Positions 9,321-18,864 of a DNA stretch of 64,000 bases are shown here, one piece after another. The DNA lies in the NCBI GenBank assembly GCA_017848115.1, contig JAGAKZ010000009.1, positions 1 through 64,000 on the forward strand. Direction: 5' to 3'. Positions within the stretch are counted from its first letter, which is position 1, and the number at the start of each line of letters is the position of its first letter. The notes under the pieces are model-generated. The model was given only the letters and a program-made list of their open reading frames with translations. It did not search any database and was not told the origin of the DNA. The DNA comes from Oscillospiraceae bacterium (GTDB lineage: Bacteria > Bacillota > Clostridia > Oscillospirales > Ruminococcaceae). A program made the translations under genes and the position numbers.

Positions 9321-10205
9321 TCAGAAAACTAATTTATCTTCTGCTACTCTTTTAAGATGTTCACCATATGGTGATTTTCCATAGAATTCAGCAGTTTTAA
9401 GTAATTGTTCTTTTGTTATCCACTTAGCGTGGTATGCAATTTCTTCAGGAGCAGAAATAACTACTCCTTGTCTGTTCTGAACCGTCTGAACAAACGTTGC
9501 AGCTTCCATAAGACTCTCCATTGTTCCGGTATCAAGCCATGCAAAACCTCGTCCGAGAATCTGAACTTTCAAATCATCAGCTTCAAGATACAAACGATTA
9601 AGATCAGTTATTTCAAGTTCACCTCTTGCAGATGGTTTTACCTTTTTAGCCATCTCAACAACACGATTATCATAAAAATATAACCCTGTTATTGCATAAT
9701 TCGACTTAGGATTATTTGGTTTTTCTTCTACAGAAATAACATTTCTTGATTTATCAAACTCAACAATGCCAAAGCGTTCAGGGTCTTTTACATAGTAACC
9801 AAATATTGTCGCCTTTCCGCTTTCAGCATTTCGTACTGCTTCGATAAGATTTTTTCTGAACCATCCACCATAAAAAATATTATCTCCTAAAACCATTGCA
9901 CAAGCATCATTACCTATAAAATCTTCACCTATTAAAAATGCCTGAGCAAGTCCATCCGGACTTTCCTGAACAGCATATGAAAGTTTTATACCAAAACTAC
10001 TGCCATCACCAAGAAGTTCTTTAAATCTTGGCGTATCTACCGGTGTAGAGATAATAAGGATATCCTTTATACCGGCAAGCATTAATGTTGACAATGGATA
10101 AAAAATCATCGGTTTATCATATACAGGCAAAAGTTGTTTTGATGTAACTTTTGTCAATGGATATAGTCTTGTACCGGAACCGCCGGCGAGGATTATTCCT
10201 TTCAT
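9321..10205 (-). CDS. rfbA: Glucose-1-phosphate thymidylyltransferase
   Basis: A 294-residue nucleotidyltransferase that makes dTDP-glucose from dTTP and glucose-1-phosphate. The N-terminus [13 protein letters not shown] with the following [12 protein letters not shown] is the nucleotide-binding signature; [10 protein letters not shown] near 106-115 has the metal-binding aspartate; FAWLDTGT near 223-230 is also diagnostic. Full length for RmlA. Coupled to rfbB downstream; starts at 10205 with GGAG 7 bases upstream. Confidence 0.97.
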   Translation of the reverse strand: MKGIILAGGSGTRLYPLTKVTSKQLLPVYDKPMIFYPLSTLMLAGIKDILIISTPVDTPRFKELLGDGSSFGIKLSYAVQESPDGLAQAFLIGEDFIGNDACAMVLGDNIFYGGWFRKNLIEAVRNAESGKATIFGYYVKDPERFGIVEFDKSRNVISVEEKPNNPKSNYAITGLYFYDNRVVEMAKKVKPSARGELEITDLNRLYLEADDLKVQILGRGFAWLDTGTMESLMEAATFVQTVQNRQGVVISAPEEIAYHAKWITKEQLLKTAEFYGKSPYGEHLKRVAEDKLVF

Positions 10206-10230
10206 TATTTCATCTCCGTTTTATAAAAAA

Positions 10231-11325
10231 TCATTTTAACTCTTTTTCACACATTTCAAGTGCTGAAGCTATTACAGCATCCATATCATAATACTTATAC
10301 TCACCAAGACGACCACCAAAAATAACATTCTTTTCGTTATCAGCAAGATTTTTATACTCTGAATACAGCTTACTGTTCTTTTCATCATTTACTGGATAGT
10401 AAGGCTCATCACCTGGTTTCCATTCAGAACTGTATTCTCTGCTTATAACCGTCTTAGGCTGTGTTCCGAATTCAAACCATTTGTGTTCAATAATTCTTGT
10501 CCATGGTGTTTCACGATCAGTATAATTTACTGCTGCATTACCCTGGAAGTTTGGTTTATCAAGTATTTCATTTTCAAAACGCACTGAACGATATTCCAAT
10601 GTACCAAGCTTATAATCAAAATATGCATCTATAGGACCTGTATAAACAATCTTATCAGCAAGTTTATCAAGTTCTGATTTGTTTTCTAGATAGTCAACGC
10701 CTAAACGTACTTCTATGCCTTCAAGCATATTTTCTACCATCTTTGTATATCCACCTATCGGTATACCCTGATATAATGCATTAAAGTAATTATTATCAAA
10801 AGTCAATCGCACAGGCAATCTTTTGATTATAAATGCAGGAAGTTCTTTGCAGTCACGTCCCCACTGTTTTTCAGTGTATCCTTTTATAAGCTTTTCATAT
10901 ATATCTCGTCCAACAAGACTTATTGCTTGTTCTTCAAGATTTTTAGGCTCACCGGTAATTTCTTTACGCTGCTCTTCAATTTTAGCCATCGCTTCTTCCG
11001 GTGTTACAACACCCCACATTTTATTGAATGTATACATATTAAACGGAAGTGAATAAAGTTCACCTTTATAATTTGCAACTGGAGAATTTGTAAATCTATT
11101 AAATTCTGCAAACTGATTCACATAATCCCATACTTTTTTATTGTTAGTATGAAATATATGCGCTCCGTATTTGTGAACATTTATGCCTTCTATTTCTTCG
11201 GTATAAACGTTTCCTGCAATATTAGGTCTCTTATCTACTACAAGAACTTTTTTACCTTTTTCCTTAGCTTCGTGAGCAAATATCGCTCCATATAAACCAG
11301 AACCTATCACAATATAATCGTACAT
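10231..11325 (-). CDS. glf: UDP-galactopyranose mutase
   Basis: A 364-residue flavoprotein that isomerises UDP-galactopyranose to UDP-galactofuranose, the donor for Galf residues in surface glycans. DYIVIGSGLYG near the N-terminus is the FAD-binding fold, YGAHIFHTNN near 53-62 and WTRIIEHKWF near 270-279 are family signatures. The ATG at 11325 has GGAGG five bases upstream; the in-frame TTG four codons earlier lies inside that site. Its presence predicts galactofuranose in the polymer and a Galf transferase among the neighbouring glycosyltransferases. Confidence 0.97.
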   Translation of the reverse strand: MYDYIVIGSGLYGAIFAHEAKEKGKKVLVVDKRPNIAGNVYTEEIEGINVHKYGAHIFHTNNKKVWDYVNQFAEFNRFTNSPVANYKGELYSLPFNMYTFNKMWGVVTPEEAMAKIEEQRKEITGEPKNLEEQAISLVGRDIYEKLIKGYTEKQWGRDCKELPAFIIKRLPVRLTFDNNYFNALYQGIPIGGYTKMVENMLEGIEVRLGVDYLENKSELDKLADKIVYTGPIDAYFDYKLGTLEYRSVRFENEILDKPNFQGNAAVNYTDRETPWTRIIEHKWFEFGTQPKTVISREYSSEWKPGDEPYYPVNDEKNSKLYSEYKNLADNEKNVIFGGRLGEYKYYDMDAVIASALEMCEKELK

Positions 11326-11341
11326 ATTTTCCTCCAATAAA

Positions 11342-12298
11342 TCACTTCTTAAGAACTTTTTTTATTCTTAATTTCAATAAATTTTTATAACATTTTAATT
11401 TATTACTCCCAAGTTTTAATTTACTCATATATTCTTTAACTTCACTATAATCAATATTTTTAGACAGATATAATCCAAAAACAGAATAATTAATTAAATG
11501 AAAATATATACTTTCAGTGTACTTATAATCCGTAAAACAGTCTAATTCCTTCATCCATTCTATTTCTTTAATGAAATGTTTACAAAGTCTGTCGCTATTT
11601 TTCTTCATCCTTTCTGACCAAGATCCTGAAGATTGATGTTGATATTCACCCATTATCTTAGGAAAATAGTGAATAACACCTCTTAAAGACGCTAATATTT
11701 GTAATGGATAATCTCCAACATCAGACATTAAACGAAAATTTGGATACTCTAAATAAACATCTTTTCGAACACACAATGACAAAGTCGAACAGAACATACC
11801 ACCTTTTTCTATAATCAAATCTGGCTTAACATCTGTTTCACAATTAAAATATCGATCATTTCTTAATACTATACCATCATTTACATAATTCACTGCATGA
11901 TATGTCATAGAACATTCAAGATGTTTCTCAAGATAATCCACTTGCATTTGAAGTTTATAAGATTCTGTCCAACAATCATCACCTTCACAAAATGCAATAT
12001 ATTTTCCATTTAATTTAGAATTAACCATTTTTCTTATAACACCATTATGTTTAGAATATTGGTTCTCTGTTTGATATATAGGTTTTATTATGTTTGGATA
12101 TTTAGATTCATATTTTCGAATAATATCAGCTGTAGTATCTGTAGAAGCATCATCATGAATGATTATTTCAAACGGAAAAGTTGTTTCTTGCATCAGAAAC
12201 CCATCTATACATTTTGATATACTTTTTTCATGATTATAGGCTAAACATTTTATCGAAACAACAGGTTCAAAGCTTTCTCTGCAATTCCAATCTTTCAT
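11342..12298 (-). CDS. Family 2 glycosyltransferase
   Basis: A GT-A fold transferase of about 318 residues. VVSIKCLAYNHEKSI near 12-26 is the nucleotide-sugar binding start, EIIIHDDASTDTT near 44-56 is the GT2 signature, and YIAFCEGDDCW near 93-103 carries the acidic metal-binding motif. It resembles transferases that add sugars to undecaprenyl-linked intermediates. Start at ATG 12298 is preferred because GGAAG lies at suitable spacing; an ATG 12 codons earlier (12334), 2 bases after the previous stop, is also possible. Confidence 0.88.
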   Translation of the reverse strand: MKDWNCRESFEPVVSIKCLAYNHEKSISKCIDGFLMQETTFPFEIIIHDDASTDTTADIIRKYESKYPNIIKPIYQTENQYSKHNGVIRKMVNSKLNGKYIAFCEGDDCWTESYKLQMQVDYLEKHLECSMTYHAVNYVNDGIVLRNDRYFNCETDVKPDLIIEKGGMFCSTLSLCVRKDVYLEYPNFRLMSDVGDYPLQILASLRGVIHYFPKIMGEYQHQSSGSWSERMKKNSDRLCKHFIKEIEWMKELDCFTDYKYTESIYFHLINYSVFGLYLSKNIDYSEVKEYMSKLKLGSNKLKCYKNLLKLRIKKVLKK

Positions 12299-12335
12299 TA
12301 TTTCTTCTTCCTTTTTTTGAAATAACAGTTCCATT

Positions 12336-13097
12336 CTATCTTTTTACTCCCATTATAGGCTTTATCGTATTTTTTATATTTGACTTTAATAAACTAATTT
12401 TGTCACTTTCAATGTTGTATACTTCCAATTTTTTCACCTTCAAATTTTTATGTTCTATCCATACATTTAAAAGACGTTCAGATAAAAAGCCATATATTCT
12501 TTGATTGTATGCATCATAATCACTAATGTCAACTCTATTTTCAAGTTCAAAAAGAATGTTAAACAACCACTCACAATAATTATTAAACAATTCTTTTGAA
12601 CATACCATCATATTATATTGATAAAGCTCTTTAGAACTTGAAACATTATCAAATGATTGTAGAAATTCTGGACACTGTTCTGATATTATATTTCTACATT
12701 CATCATAATCATGTATATTATGATGAATGCTATAATCATCTTTAACCGTCTTACCAGCTCTTCTCATCTTATATGGCACTATGACATCATATTCTTTCAA
12801 AATATTTCTAATCTGCTTATATGTAAGAATATCTTTTTTTAAATTTAATGTTTTTTTAGAATAAAAGTATCTTCTATAATGAACAAGTCCAACTATATCA
12901 TCATCCAATCTATTTTTCCACACATAGTAAAGAGCAGTTAATTCACAATAGTTTTTATTCTTTGATGAAATATTATCGCCATCTGAATCCTTTAAATAAC
13001 CTAAATCTGAACCTAATGCAGCACCTACCTGAATAGGAACATATCCTTCCATCTCAGGAATATTATATTTTTTATGAGTAACAACATATATTGACAT
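12336..13097 (-). CDS. DUF4422 glycosyltransferase-like protein
   Basis: A 253-residue protein opening with IYVVTHKKYNIPE and containing GAALG, CELTALYYVWKN near 50-61 and IVGLVHYRRYF near 68-78, all marks of the DUF4422 family found in capsule and EPS clusters. Members are thought to be glycosyltransferases because of fold predictions and context, but the donor and acceptor are unknown. Two bases separate its stop from the first possible start of the next gene, so translation is likely coupled. Confidence 0.85.
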   Translation of the reverse strand: MSIYVVTHKKYNIPEMEGYVPIQVGAALGSDLGYLKDSDGDNISSKNKNYCELTALYYVWKNRLDDDIVGLVHYRRYFYSKKTLNLKKDILTYKQIRNILKEYDVIVPYKMRRAGKTVKDDYSIHHNIHDYDECRNIISEQCPEFLQSFDNVSSSKELYQYNMMVCSKELFNNYCEWLFNILFELENRVDISDYDAYNQRIYGFLSERLLNVWIEHKNLKVKKLEVYNIESDKISLLKSNIKNTIKPIMGVKR

Positions 13098-13112
13098 TTT
13101 TTATCCTTCCTA

Positions 13113-14231
13113 TCATGCAAATTTATATGGATAAGTTTGTCCATTACAAGCATGAACATACTCTAAATACCAACGTATAACAAGTAAAATAATCAGCAAA
13201 AAATACATTATGTGTTTCATTTTGAGATTATTAACCTTTGCTTTGTATATACGTGGAATCATAGGCACAATAATTACTGCTGCCATATCAAAATAAAATG
13301 ACATTCTTATTGCATAAACATTTCCCATAAACATTACTAACGAGAACGCAAGAGAAATAGTCATACAACTTATAAGAAACTTGTTGTTTCTGTAGTAATT
13401 TATCATTTTAGAAAATGCAAAATATGCAAATACAGCTATTATTAACCAAAATACTGTCCTTATTAATCTCCCTCCCACTACTGTATCTTCTACGTAAGTA
13501 GAATATCTTAATGGCAATATACCTAATTTCAGTATCAACAAAAGTATTTTTTTGTATAAAATCATTATAACACAAACTACAGAAAACATAAAAACATTAA
13601 GTGTATATGTACCTAATTTTGTACGAGTGTGCATAACGAACACATATAATAATATAAGAACAAATGAAAACATCGCTGAAGAATGACATTGTACACCCAA
13701 CAAAATAATAAAGAATGATATCCAATACCTCTCACGAATTAAATATTTGTACGCCAGAAAAATCACAGAAACCGCTAAAAATTGCCTTAAAAGATTTAAT
13801 GTGTTATTATAAAATATAGTGTAATAACAAAACATCGCAAAAGAAACAGAGATTTTCTCTTTAAATTCTCTTGCAGCTATATAAACAAGCGTTGTTTCTA
13901 CAAAAGACAATACAAAATAAAATACACCAACCTCTTCTGTAAATATACTTACAACGTAATTTAAAAGAGCATATGCTATACCTATTCCACAATCGTCAGC
14001 AAAGCTAATATAACTAACAAAATCATACCTCACTGCATACTCGAACCAAAAATTCCCGTACAATTCCACATCTGTGCCAACAGATGAATCCCTTAAACCA
14101 GCAAGCAATGCTGGAAAAATTATAGCTATTATTGAAAATAAAGTCGAACCCTTTTTTTTATTCCTAAACTGAGGAAGCTCTGCAATATAAAACATACAAC
14201 ACGAAATTCCAAAAACAAATAAATATATCAT
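13113..14231 (-). CDS. EpsG-like polysaccharide polymerase (Wzy role)
   Basis: A 372-residue integral membrane protein with about 10 hydrophobic segments. Near residues 42-55 it has PALLAGLRDSSVGTDV, the conserved extracytoplasmic G-x-R-D-x-x-V-G-T-D motif of the EpsG family, which stands in for Wzy in many Gram-positive EPS clusters. It should join repeat units after the flippase. The ribosome site at 14231 is weak, possibly because translation follows on from the upstream transferase. Confidence 0.85.
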   Translation of the reverse strand: MIYLFVFGISCCMFYIAELPQFRNKKKGSTLFSIIAIIFPALLAGLRDSSVGTDVELYGNFWFEYAVRYDFVSYISFADDCGIGIAYALLNYVVSIFTEEVGVFYFVLSFVETTLVYIAAREFKEKISVSFAMFCYYTIFYNNTLNLLRQFLAVSVIFLAYKYLIRERYWISFFIILLGVQCHSSAMFSFVLILLYVFVMHTRTKLGTYTLNVFMFSVVCVIMILYKKILLLILKLGILPLRYSTYVEDTVVGGRLIRTVFWLIIAVFAYFAFSKMINYYRNNKFLISCMTISLAFSLVMFMGNVYAIRMSFYFDMAAVIIVPMIPRIYKAKVNNLKMKHIMYFLLIILLVIRWYLEYVHACNGQTYPYKFA

Positions 14232-14249
14232 CTTTCAAACACCATTAAT

Positions 14250-15341
14250 TTAATTACAATAAAGTTTTGTTAATGCTAAAGCAGTTTTTTTCAAATCATA
14301 ACCAGATTGGTATATCTTCTCCGATACATCCTTTCTTTCATTTTTTTCTACAAGTTCTAAACAATGTATCGCCCAATCCTCAGCTGATGAATTAAGATTT
14401 TCAAACTCAGTAGAATCTAAAATTTTTACATCACTATCAACTGTATCAGAAATAAGTAATGGTAAAGATGCAGCCTGTGCTTCTATAGCTGCAATCGGTA
14501 AACCTTCGTACAACGAAGGCATAAGAAACAAATCCATTCCCTGAAGAAAATTAGGTATATCTTGGCGGATACCCAAAAAATGTATCTGAGTGCAATATTT
14601 TGACGAGGCAGCATATGCTTGTGCTTTTTCCTTCAATGGTCCATTACCAATAAGAAATAGATGTACATCATCTTTTCTAATACAAATCTCTTCAAATATT
14701 TTAAGAATAAACATTGTATTTTTTTGTTCTGAAAGCCTACCTACACTACAAATCGCTAAACCTTCATAATCAATCCCTAACTCATAACGTTTTCTTTGGC
14801 GTATTATTTTATCAAATTTTAATTTATCTGTATCTACTCCATTTTTTAGTACAACAATATCCTTGTTACTATTTGAACCAAACATCCATTCAGCAGCTAA
14901 TTTTGAACAAGCGATTCTTTTTATTGAAAAAATATTCAAAACTTTTCTAAATATTTTATGTATTAATACACTTGCACCACCATTAGCCGGCATTGTATTA
15001 TGAGAATGAAGAATAACATTCTTTATACCTTTTATCTTACATATCAAAATAGGAAAAGGATTTGAAAGTGAATTTTTATGTATATGAACTATATCAAATT
15101 TATTTTTATCAATTGTGCACCAGATTCCCTTTAAATAACCTAATTTATTCTTAGTAATAGCAGGGATATATATTACATCACCAATCTTTTTGAAATCCTC
15201 TTCAATTATAGCATTTTCACAATCGGCAACAATTGAAAAATCATATTGTGATTTATCCATATATGAACTTACATTAAGAATAAATGTTTCAATACCACCT
15301 CTACCACCAGAAGTGCCTATATGTAAAACTTTTTTTTTCAT
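14250..15341 (-). CDS. Family 4 glycosyltransferase (EpsF-like)
   Basis: A 363-residue GT-B fold enzyme. VLHIGTSGGRGGIETFI near 5-21 is the glycine-rich acceptor-side motif, CSVGRLSEQKN near 193-203 is the linker signature, and LMPSLYEGLPIAAIEAQA near 273-290 is the E-x7-E donor-binding motif of GT4. Probably transfers one hexose within the repeat unit. It has GGAGG 11 bases from the ATG. A 63-base gap separates it from the Fe-S gene upstream. Confidence 0.9.
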   Translation of the reverse strand: MKKKVLHIGTSGGRGGIETFILNVSSYMDKSQYDFSIVADCENAIIEEDFKKIGDVIYIPAITKNKLGYLKGIWCTIDKNKFDIVHIHKNSLSNPFPILICKIKGIKNVILHSHNTMPANGGASVLIHKIFRKVLNIFSIKRIACSKLAAEWMFGSNSNKDIVVLKNGVDTDKLKFDKIIRQRKRYELGIDYEGLAICSVGRLSEQKNTMFILKIFEEICIRKDDVHLFLIGNGPLKEKAQAYAASSKYCTQIHFLGIRQDIPNFLQGMDLFLMPSLYEGLPIAAIEAQAASLPLLISDTVDSDVKILDSTEFENLNSSAEDWAIHCLELVEKNERKDVSEKIYQSGYDLKKTALALTKLYCN

Positions 15342-15404
15342 CTAATCAATATTCCTCCAAATGCCAAATGATAGTAGCCCAAAACGAATTTTCAATAAAA
15401 ATAT

Positions 15405-16601
15405 TTATCTTTTCATAACTTTTTTAAACACATTTTTTGCTATACTATATATCCCTGTCTTATAACAAAAAATACGTATTGTTCTTTCAGCTTTAACTTT
15501 TATTGTTTCAGGGAAATAACACCCAAAAAGTTCATATCCTGATTTATTATTAGCATCAATAAAAAACTTTTCTCTATTTTCATTATAATCAACAGACTCA
15601 AACATTTCTTTTACACCGTCTGTTAATTCATTAGCAGAAACTTTCGTGTAATTTAAATCACACTTCATTTCCTCAAATAAATGTCTACCTTTATCAGTAT
15701 GTATCAACAATCTTGTTGTACCTTTGTCATCATCTAATTTCTTATCAAATTTTGACACGGTATAACAATCCCATATAGTAAAATCAGAAACACGATATCT
15801 CTTTTTAAATACACACTTATAGCAAGATGGTCTATCACAGATATTTGAGAAAAAAGCTCTCAACATTGGATCAGTATCTATGCCATAATTATATATACTT
15901 TTTCCATCACTATCTTTAATAGTCATAGTAGAATACTTATATCCATAATACTTATCACGAAAAAGTATGTTGCTAAACGTCTTACCATACTTATCATTTT
16001 GCATATCTAAATATTTTCTCCAAACTAAAGGTGATGGCACAGCATGACAAACTACATCAACTGTAACCAATTTTTCATAGTCTTTTCTTAGATAACGCTT
16101 TAAGCCTTCTATTTGACAAGGTGTTCCGCTATAACATACCATTCGATTACTTTTTAAATATGACTCTACTTCACTAAAAGTTCTTTTAGTATCGCTCTGA
16201 ACATATTTACTATTTCTAAATTTTGAAAGTTCATCCACATTTTCAGCTGAAACATGATTTACATTAAAATCACTATCATAAGCAGCACCATATACAATGC
16301 CACCATGTCTAATTACACTTTCAGCAATCGCAGTAAATGCTCCACCTGATGTACTTTCTTTTCTGATTTTATCATCTTTATTTTGCACAATGTATGCATC
16401 TTGTAAAAACATTTCATCTTTTTCAACATGAATTATAGGACAAACTTTTTCACAAACTCCACATTCTATGCAATTATTAATATCTATCTCAGGATACAAA
16501 AATCCTTCATTATCATATCGCATTTCTATGCACTGCTTAGGACATGCATTATAACATGAACCACATCCACAGCAATCTTCTTTTCTATCAATCTTTATCA
16601 T
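15405..16601 (-). CDS. 4Fe-4S protein of the F420 hydrogenase/dehydrogenase beta-subunit family
   Basis: A 398-residue protein. Two complete 4Fe-4S motifs stand at the N-terminus: C10-x2-C13-x2-C16-x3-C20 and C44-x2-C47-x2-C50-x3-C54. The rest matches the FrhB/FdhB N- and C-terminal domains (for example SGGAFTAIAES near 82-92, CYSGTPCQIEGL near 155-166). Copies in EPS clusters are regularly coupled to pyruvyl transferases, as here, where its start overlaps the stop of that gene by 4 bases. The role in glycan synthesis is unknown; a redox modification or electron supply is inferred. Confidence 0.85.
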   Translation of the reverse strand: MIKIDRKEDCCGCGSCYNACPKQCIEMRYDNEGFLYPEIDINNCIECGVCEKVCPIIHVEKDEMFLQDAYIVQNKDDKIRKESTSGGAFTAIAESVIRHGGIVYGAAYDSDFNVNHVSAENVDELSKFRNSKYVQSDTKRTFSEVESYLKSNRMVCYSGTPCQIEGLKRYLRKDYEKLVTVDVVCHAVPSPLVWRKYLDMQNDKYGKTFSNILFRDKYYGYKYSTMTIKDSDGKSIYNYGIDTDPMLRAFFSNICDRPSCYKCVFKKRYRVSDFTIWDCYTVSKFDKKLDDDKGTTRLLIHTDKGRHLFEEMKCDLNYTKVSANELTDGVKEMFESVDYNENREKFFIDANNKSGYELFGCYFPETIKVKAERTIRIFCYKTGIYSIAKNVFKKVMKR

Positions 16602-17776
16602 AAATTCTCCAAACCATTCAAAGCGTTTTCCAAAAATTGCATAGAACTCTCTCTGAATACATTCAATTTTTCATCAACTTCTGAAAAATCTATTTCAGTA
16701 CTAATCGCTGTATTAAATTCTTTATCAGTAGTTATTATTCTATTTTTCTGATTAACAGCCTCCAATATTGAATCAAGACGACTATTAGTTGACATAGTTG
16801 TATTCTCAACGAATCGCCTGAATGAGAAAAACTGTTTATGATTTATTATAGAAAATACCGTACCATGAAAAGAATCTGTACAAACATATGATGCATTTCG
16901 TATGAGATTTACAAAATCAGCAGGATCAACATCGTATGGCGCTATATCAGCAAATGTATTATCATCTTTTATATATGCATCCAAATGCTGAAGTGCAACA
17001 ATTTTTAAACCTGTTTTCTTGCGCAACTTATCTGCACATTCTCTTGAAAATTTATTGTTACCTAAAAAATAACAGAATATATAATCTTCATCTATAAAAC
17101 GCTCTTTTTTCTGAATTTCCATCCATTGATCTGCCGTTAAAAGCAATGTAGGATCACATACAACCTGTGCATCCAATCCTGTAATGTTTTTTATAAGCTT
17201 CTGCCCTGACTTTTCTCTTACAGAAAGATAATCAATCTTCGGAATAAAGTCTTTTGCTTTCTTTTCTTGTTCATCAGGCAACGATGAAACTCCAAAACTA
17301 GTCGCATATGCAATTTTTCTTATACCATCTTTAACAAAATTCAAAGTATAATAATCAGCTGCTATATTTGAAGGCAACCATAGCTGATCACTTCCAACTA
17401 AAAAAGCTGAATAGCTATCACTATTTTCGCCTAATTCAAACTTAGAATTAAACTTTTTTGAAATATTAAAAGTCTTACACGAAAACTCCTTAAACTTATT
17501 ATTCCTAATACCTACATTACGAGCAAAATCTTTATTAAGCTTTTTATGTATTGTCAGTTTAACATATCCTAATTTATCTTTAATTACGTCAAAAGAAAAA
17601 ATTCTGCTCTTAAAATACTGCATTTTTGATTTTTTTATCTCATCTGAAAAACCATCAATGCAAATGGTTTCATTAGGAATTTCTAATATATCAAGAATTT
17701 TTTGAGTTGCATAAGCCTGAAGCATGCTACCATAATTAGGCTGAAAATAACACGAAACTATCCCTACTTTTTTCAA
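16598..17776 (-). CDS. Polysaccharide pyruvyl transferase family protein
   Basis: A 392-residue protein with the family opening VGIVSCYFQPNYGSMLQAYA and a C-terminal VCTDSFHGTVFSIINHKQF near 297-315, both diagnostic of PF04230 (CsaB/WcaK type). Members add a ketal-linked pyruvate from PEP to a sugar, giving the polymer negative charge. Translation starts at TTG 17776, with AGGA 8 bases upstream; no better in-frame start exists. The ATGA overlap with the Fe-S gene indicates coupling. Confidence 0.88.
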   Translation of the reverse strand: MKKVGIVSCYFQPNYGSMLQAYATQKILDILEIPNETICIDGFSDEIKKSKMQYFKSRIFSFDVIKDKLGYVKLTIHKKLNKDFARNVGIRNNKFKEFSCKTFNISKKFNSKFELGENSDSYSAFLVGSDQLWLPSNIAADYYTLNFVKDGIRKIAYATSFGVSSLPDEQEKKAKDFIPKIDYLSVREKSGQKLIKNITGLDAQVVCDPTLLLTADQWMEIQKKERFIDEDYIFCYFLGNNKFSRECADKLRKKTGLKIVALQHLDAYIKDDNTFADIAPYDVDPADFVNLIRNASYVCTDSFHGTVFSIINHKQFFSFRRFVENTTMSTNSRLDSILEAVNQKNRIITTDKEFNTAISTEIDFSEVDEKLNVFRESSMQFLENALNGLENL

Positions 17777-17786
17777 TTCACAATTC

Positions 17787-18803
17787 CTACCTATTCCTTA
17801 TTTTAAACACAAACGGTTTCCCATACCTATGTAATAATCCTGAAAACCATACGACAAAACGCCTGGGCATTTTGCTGATAAACAAAAGATACATCTTTTT
17901 TATTCCAACTACTTTTTTAGGCTTCCAGAGTGGTTCTTCATCCCATGGACTCATCTGTTTATAAAGCAACCATTTATCAACATATCTGTGCTTACAACCT
18001 TCAACCCACGGTCTTTCACTAAGAAAACTAGTAGTAAAATGAATAATCACCGGATTATTTATAGCATCATTAATTTCTTCCTCTGAATAAAATTCAGGCG
18101 GATCACGATATATCATCATTTCTCTATAATTAAAATCATAAAATACCGTTTCTGAATTGTACTTTGGCTCAAAACAATAAGTATCATAAGATAAAACCGC
18201 ATTTAATGCACCTTGGTCACCTTGCTGTATGATACCCTTTTTATCAGAAATAAATTTTAATAATTTATCTTCTATTTTCTGCTCTTTCCACTTCACCAAA
18301 TCTATAAGCATAACACCGGAATTAAACATTATATCCTTATCTTTAAGTCCGATATTAGGACGATATTTTCTACTAAAAGCATCCATAAGTGCCCCAATTG
18401 TCTTACCTTTAAGATCTGTATTCCATAATTCTTTCAAAGAACTATTTATTATTATATCACAATCCAAATACAAAACCCTATCCAGATTTTCAGGAAGAAC
18501 ACTTGATACAAATAATCTTGCATATTGACTAAGTGAACCTCTGTCAACTTCAATATTCATCTTAAGCTTGTCACTGATATTGACCGCTTTAATCCATATA
18601 GGATTTTTTCTATTATATTTCTGGAATATACTTTCAATTTTATCTTTATTACTTTCAGATATCGCACTATCTAAAATATATACAGATATATCTTCAATAT
18701 CTTTATTGTTTTCTAATAAAGACAAAATCGAGATTCCCATTATTTCTGAAAATTTATCATCAGACGCATATACAACGTGCATTGTACTACCTACATCTCG
18801 CAT
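17787..18803 (-). CDS. Family 8 glycosyltransferase
   Basis: A 338-residue GT8 enzyme. MHVVYASDDKFSEIMGISI near 8-26 is the donor-binding start, RVLYLDCDIIIN near 109-120 carries the D-x-D metal site, and DQGALNAVLS near 205-214 is a second family signature. GT8 enzymes transfer galactose or glucose with retained anomeric configuration. I kept the start at 18803 because GAGGA lies 6 bases upstream; Met8 has an AGG of its own and is an alternative. It is the first glycosyltransferase after the UDP-sugar pyrophosphorylase gene. Confidence 0.9.
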   Translation of the reverse strand: MRDVGSTMHVVYASDDKFSEIMGISILSLLENNKDIEDISVYILDSAISESNKDKIESIFQKYNRKNPIWIKAVNISDKLKMNIEVDRGSLSQYARLFVSSVLPENLDRVLYLDCDIIINSSLKELWNTDLKGKTIGALMDAFSRKYRPNIGLKDKDIMFNSGVMLIDLVKWKEQKIEDKLLKFISDKKGIIQQGDQGALNAVLSYDTYCFEPKYNSETVFYDFNYREMMIYRDPPEFYSEEEINDAINNPVIIHFTTSFLSERPWVEGCKHRYVDKWLLYKQMSPWDEEPLWKPKKVVGIKKMYLLFISKMPRRFVVWFSGLLHRYGKPFVFKIRNR

Positions 18804-18864
18804 TTATATTCCTCTACTATTTCTCTTTTTTATACTCATAAACTCTACATATATGTCTTAAACT

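Noticed and set aside
8278-11325. Complete dTDP-rhamnose operon
   Set aside because: Only rfbA and rfbB are present; neither epimerase rfbC nor reductase rfbD is in the window.
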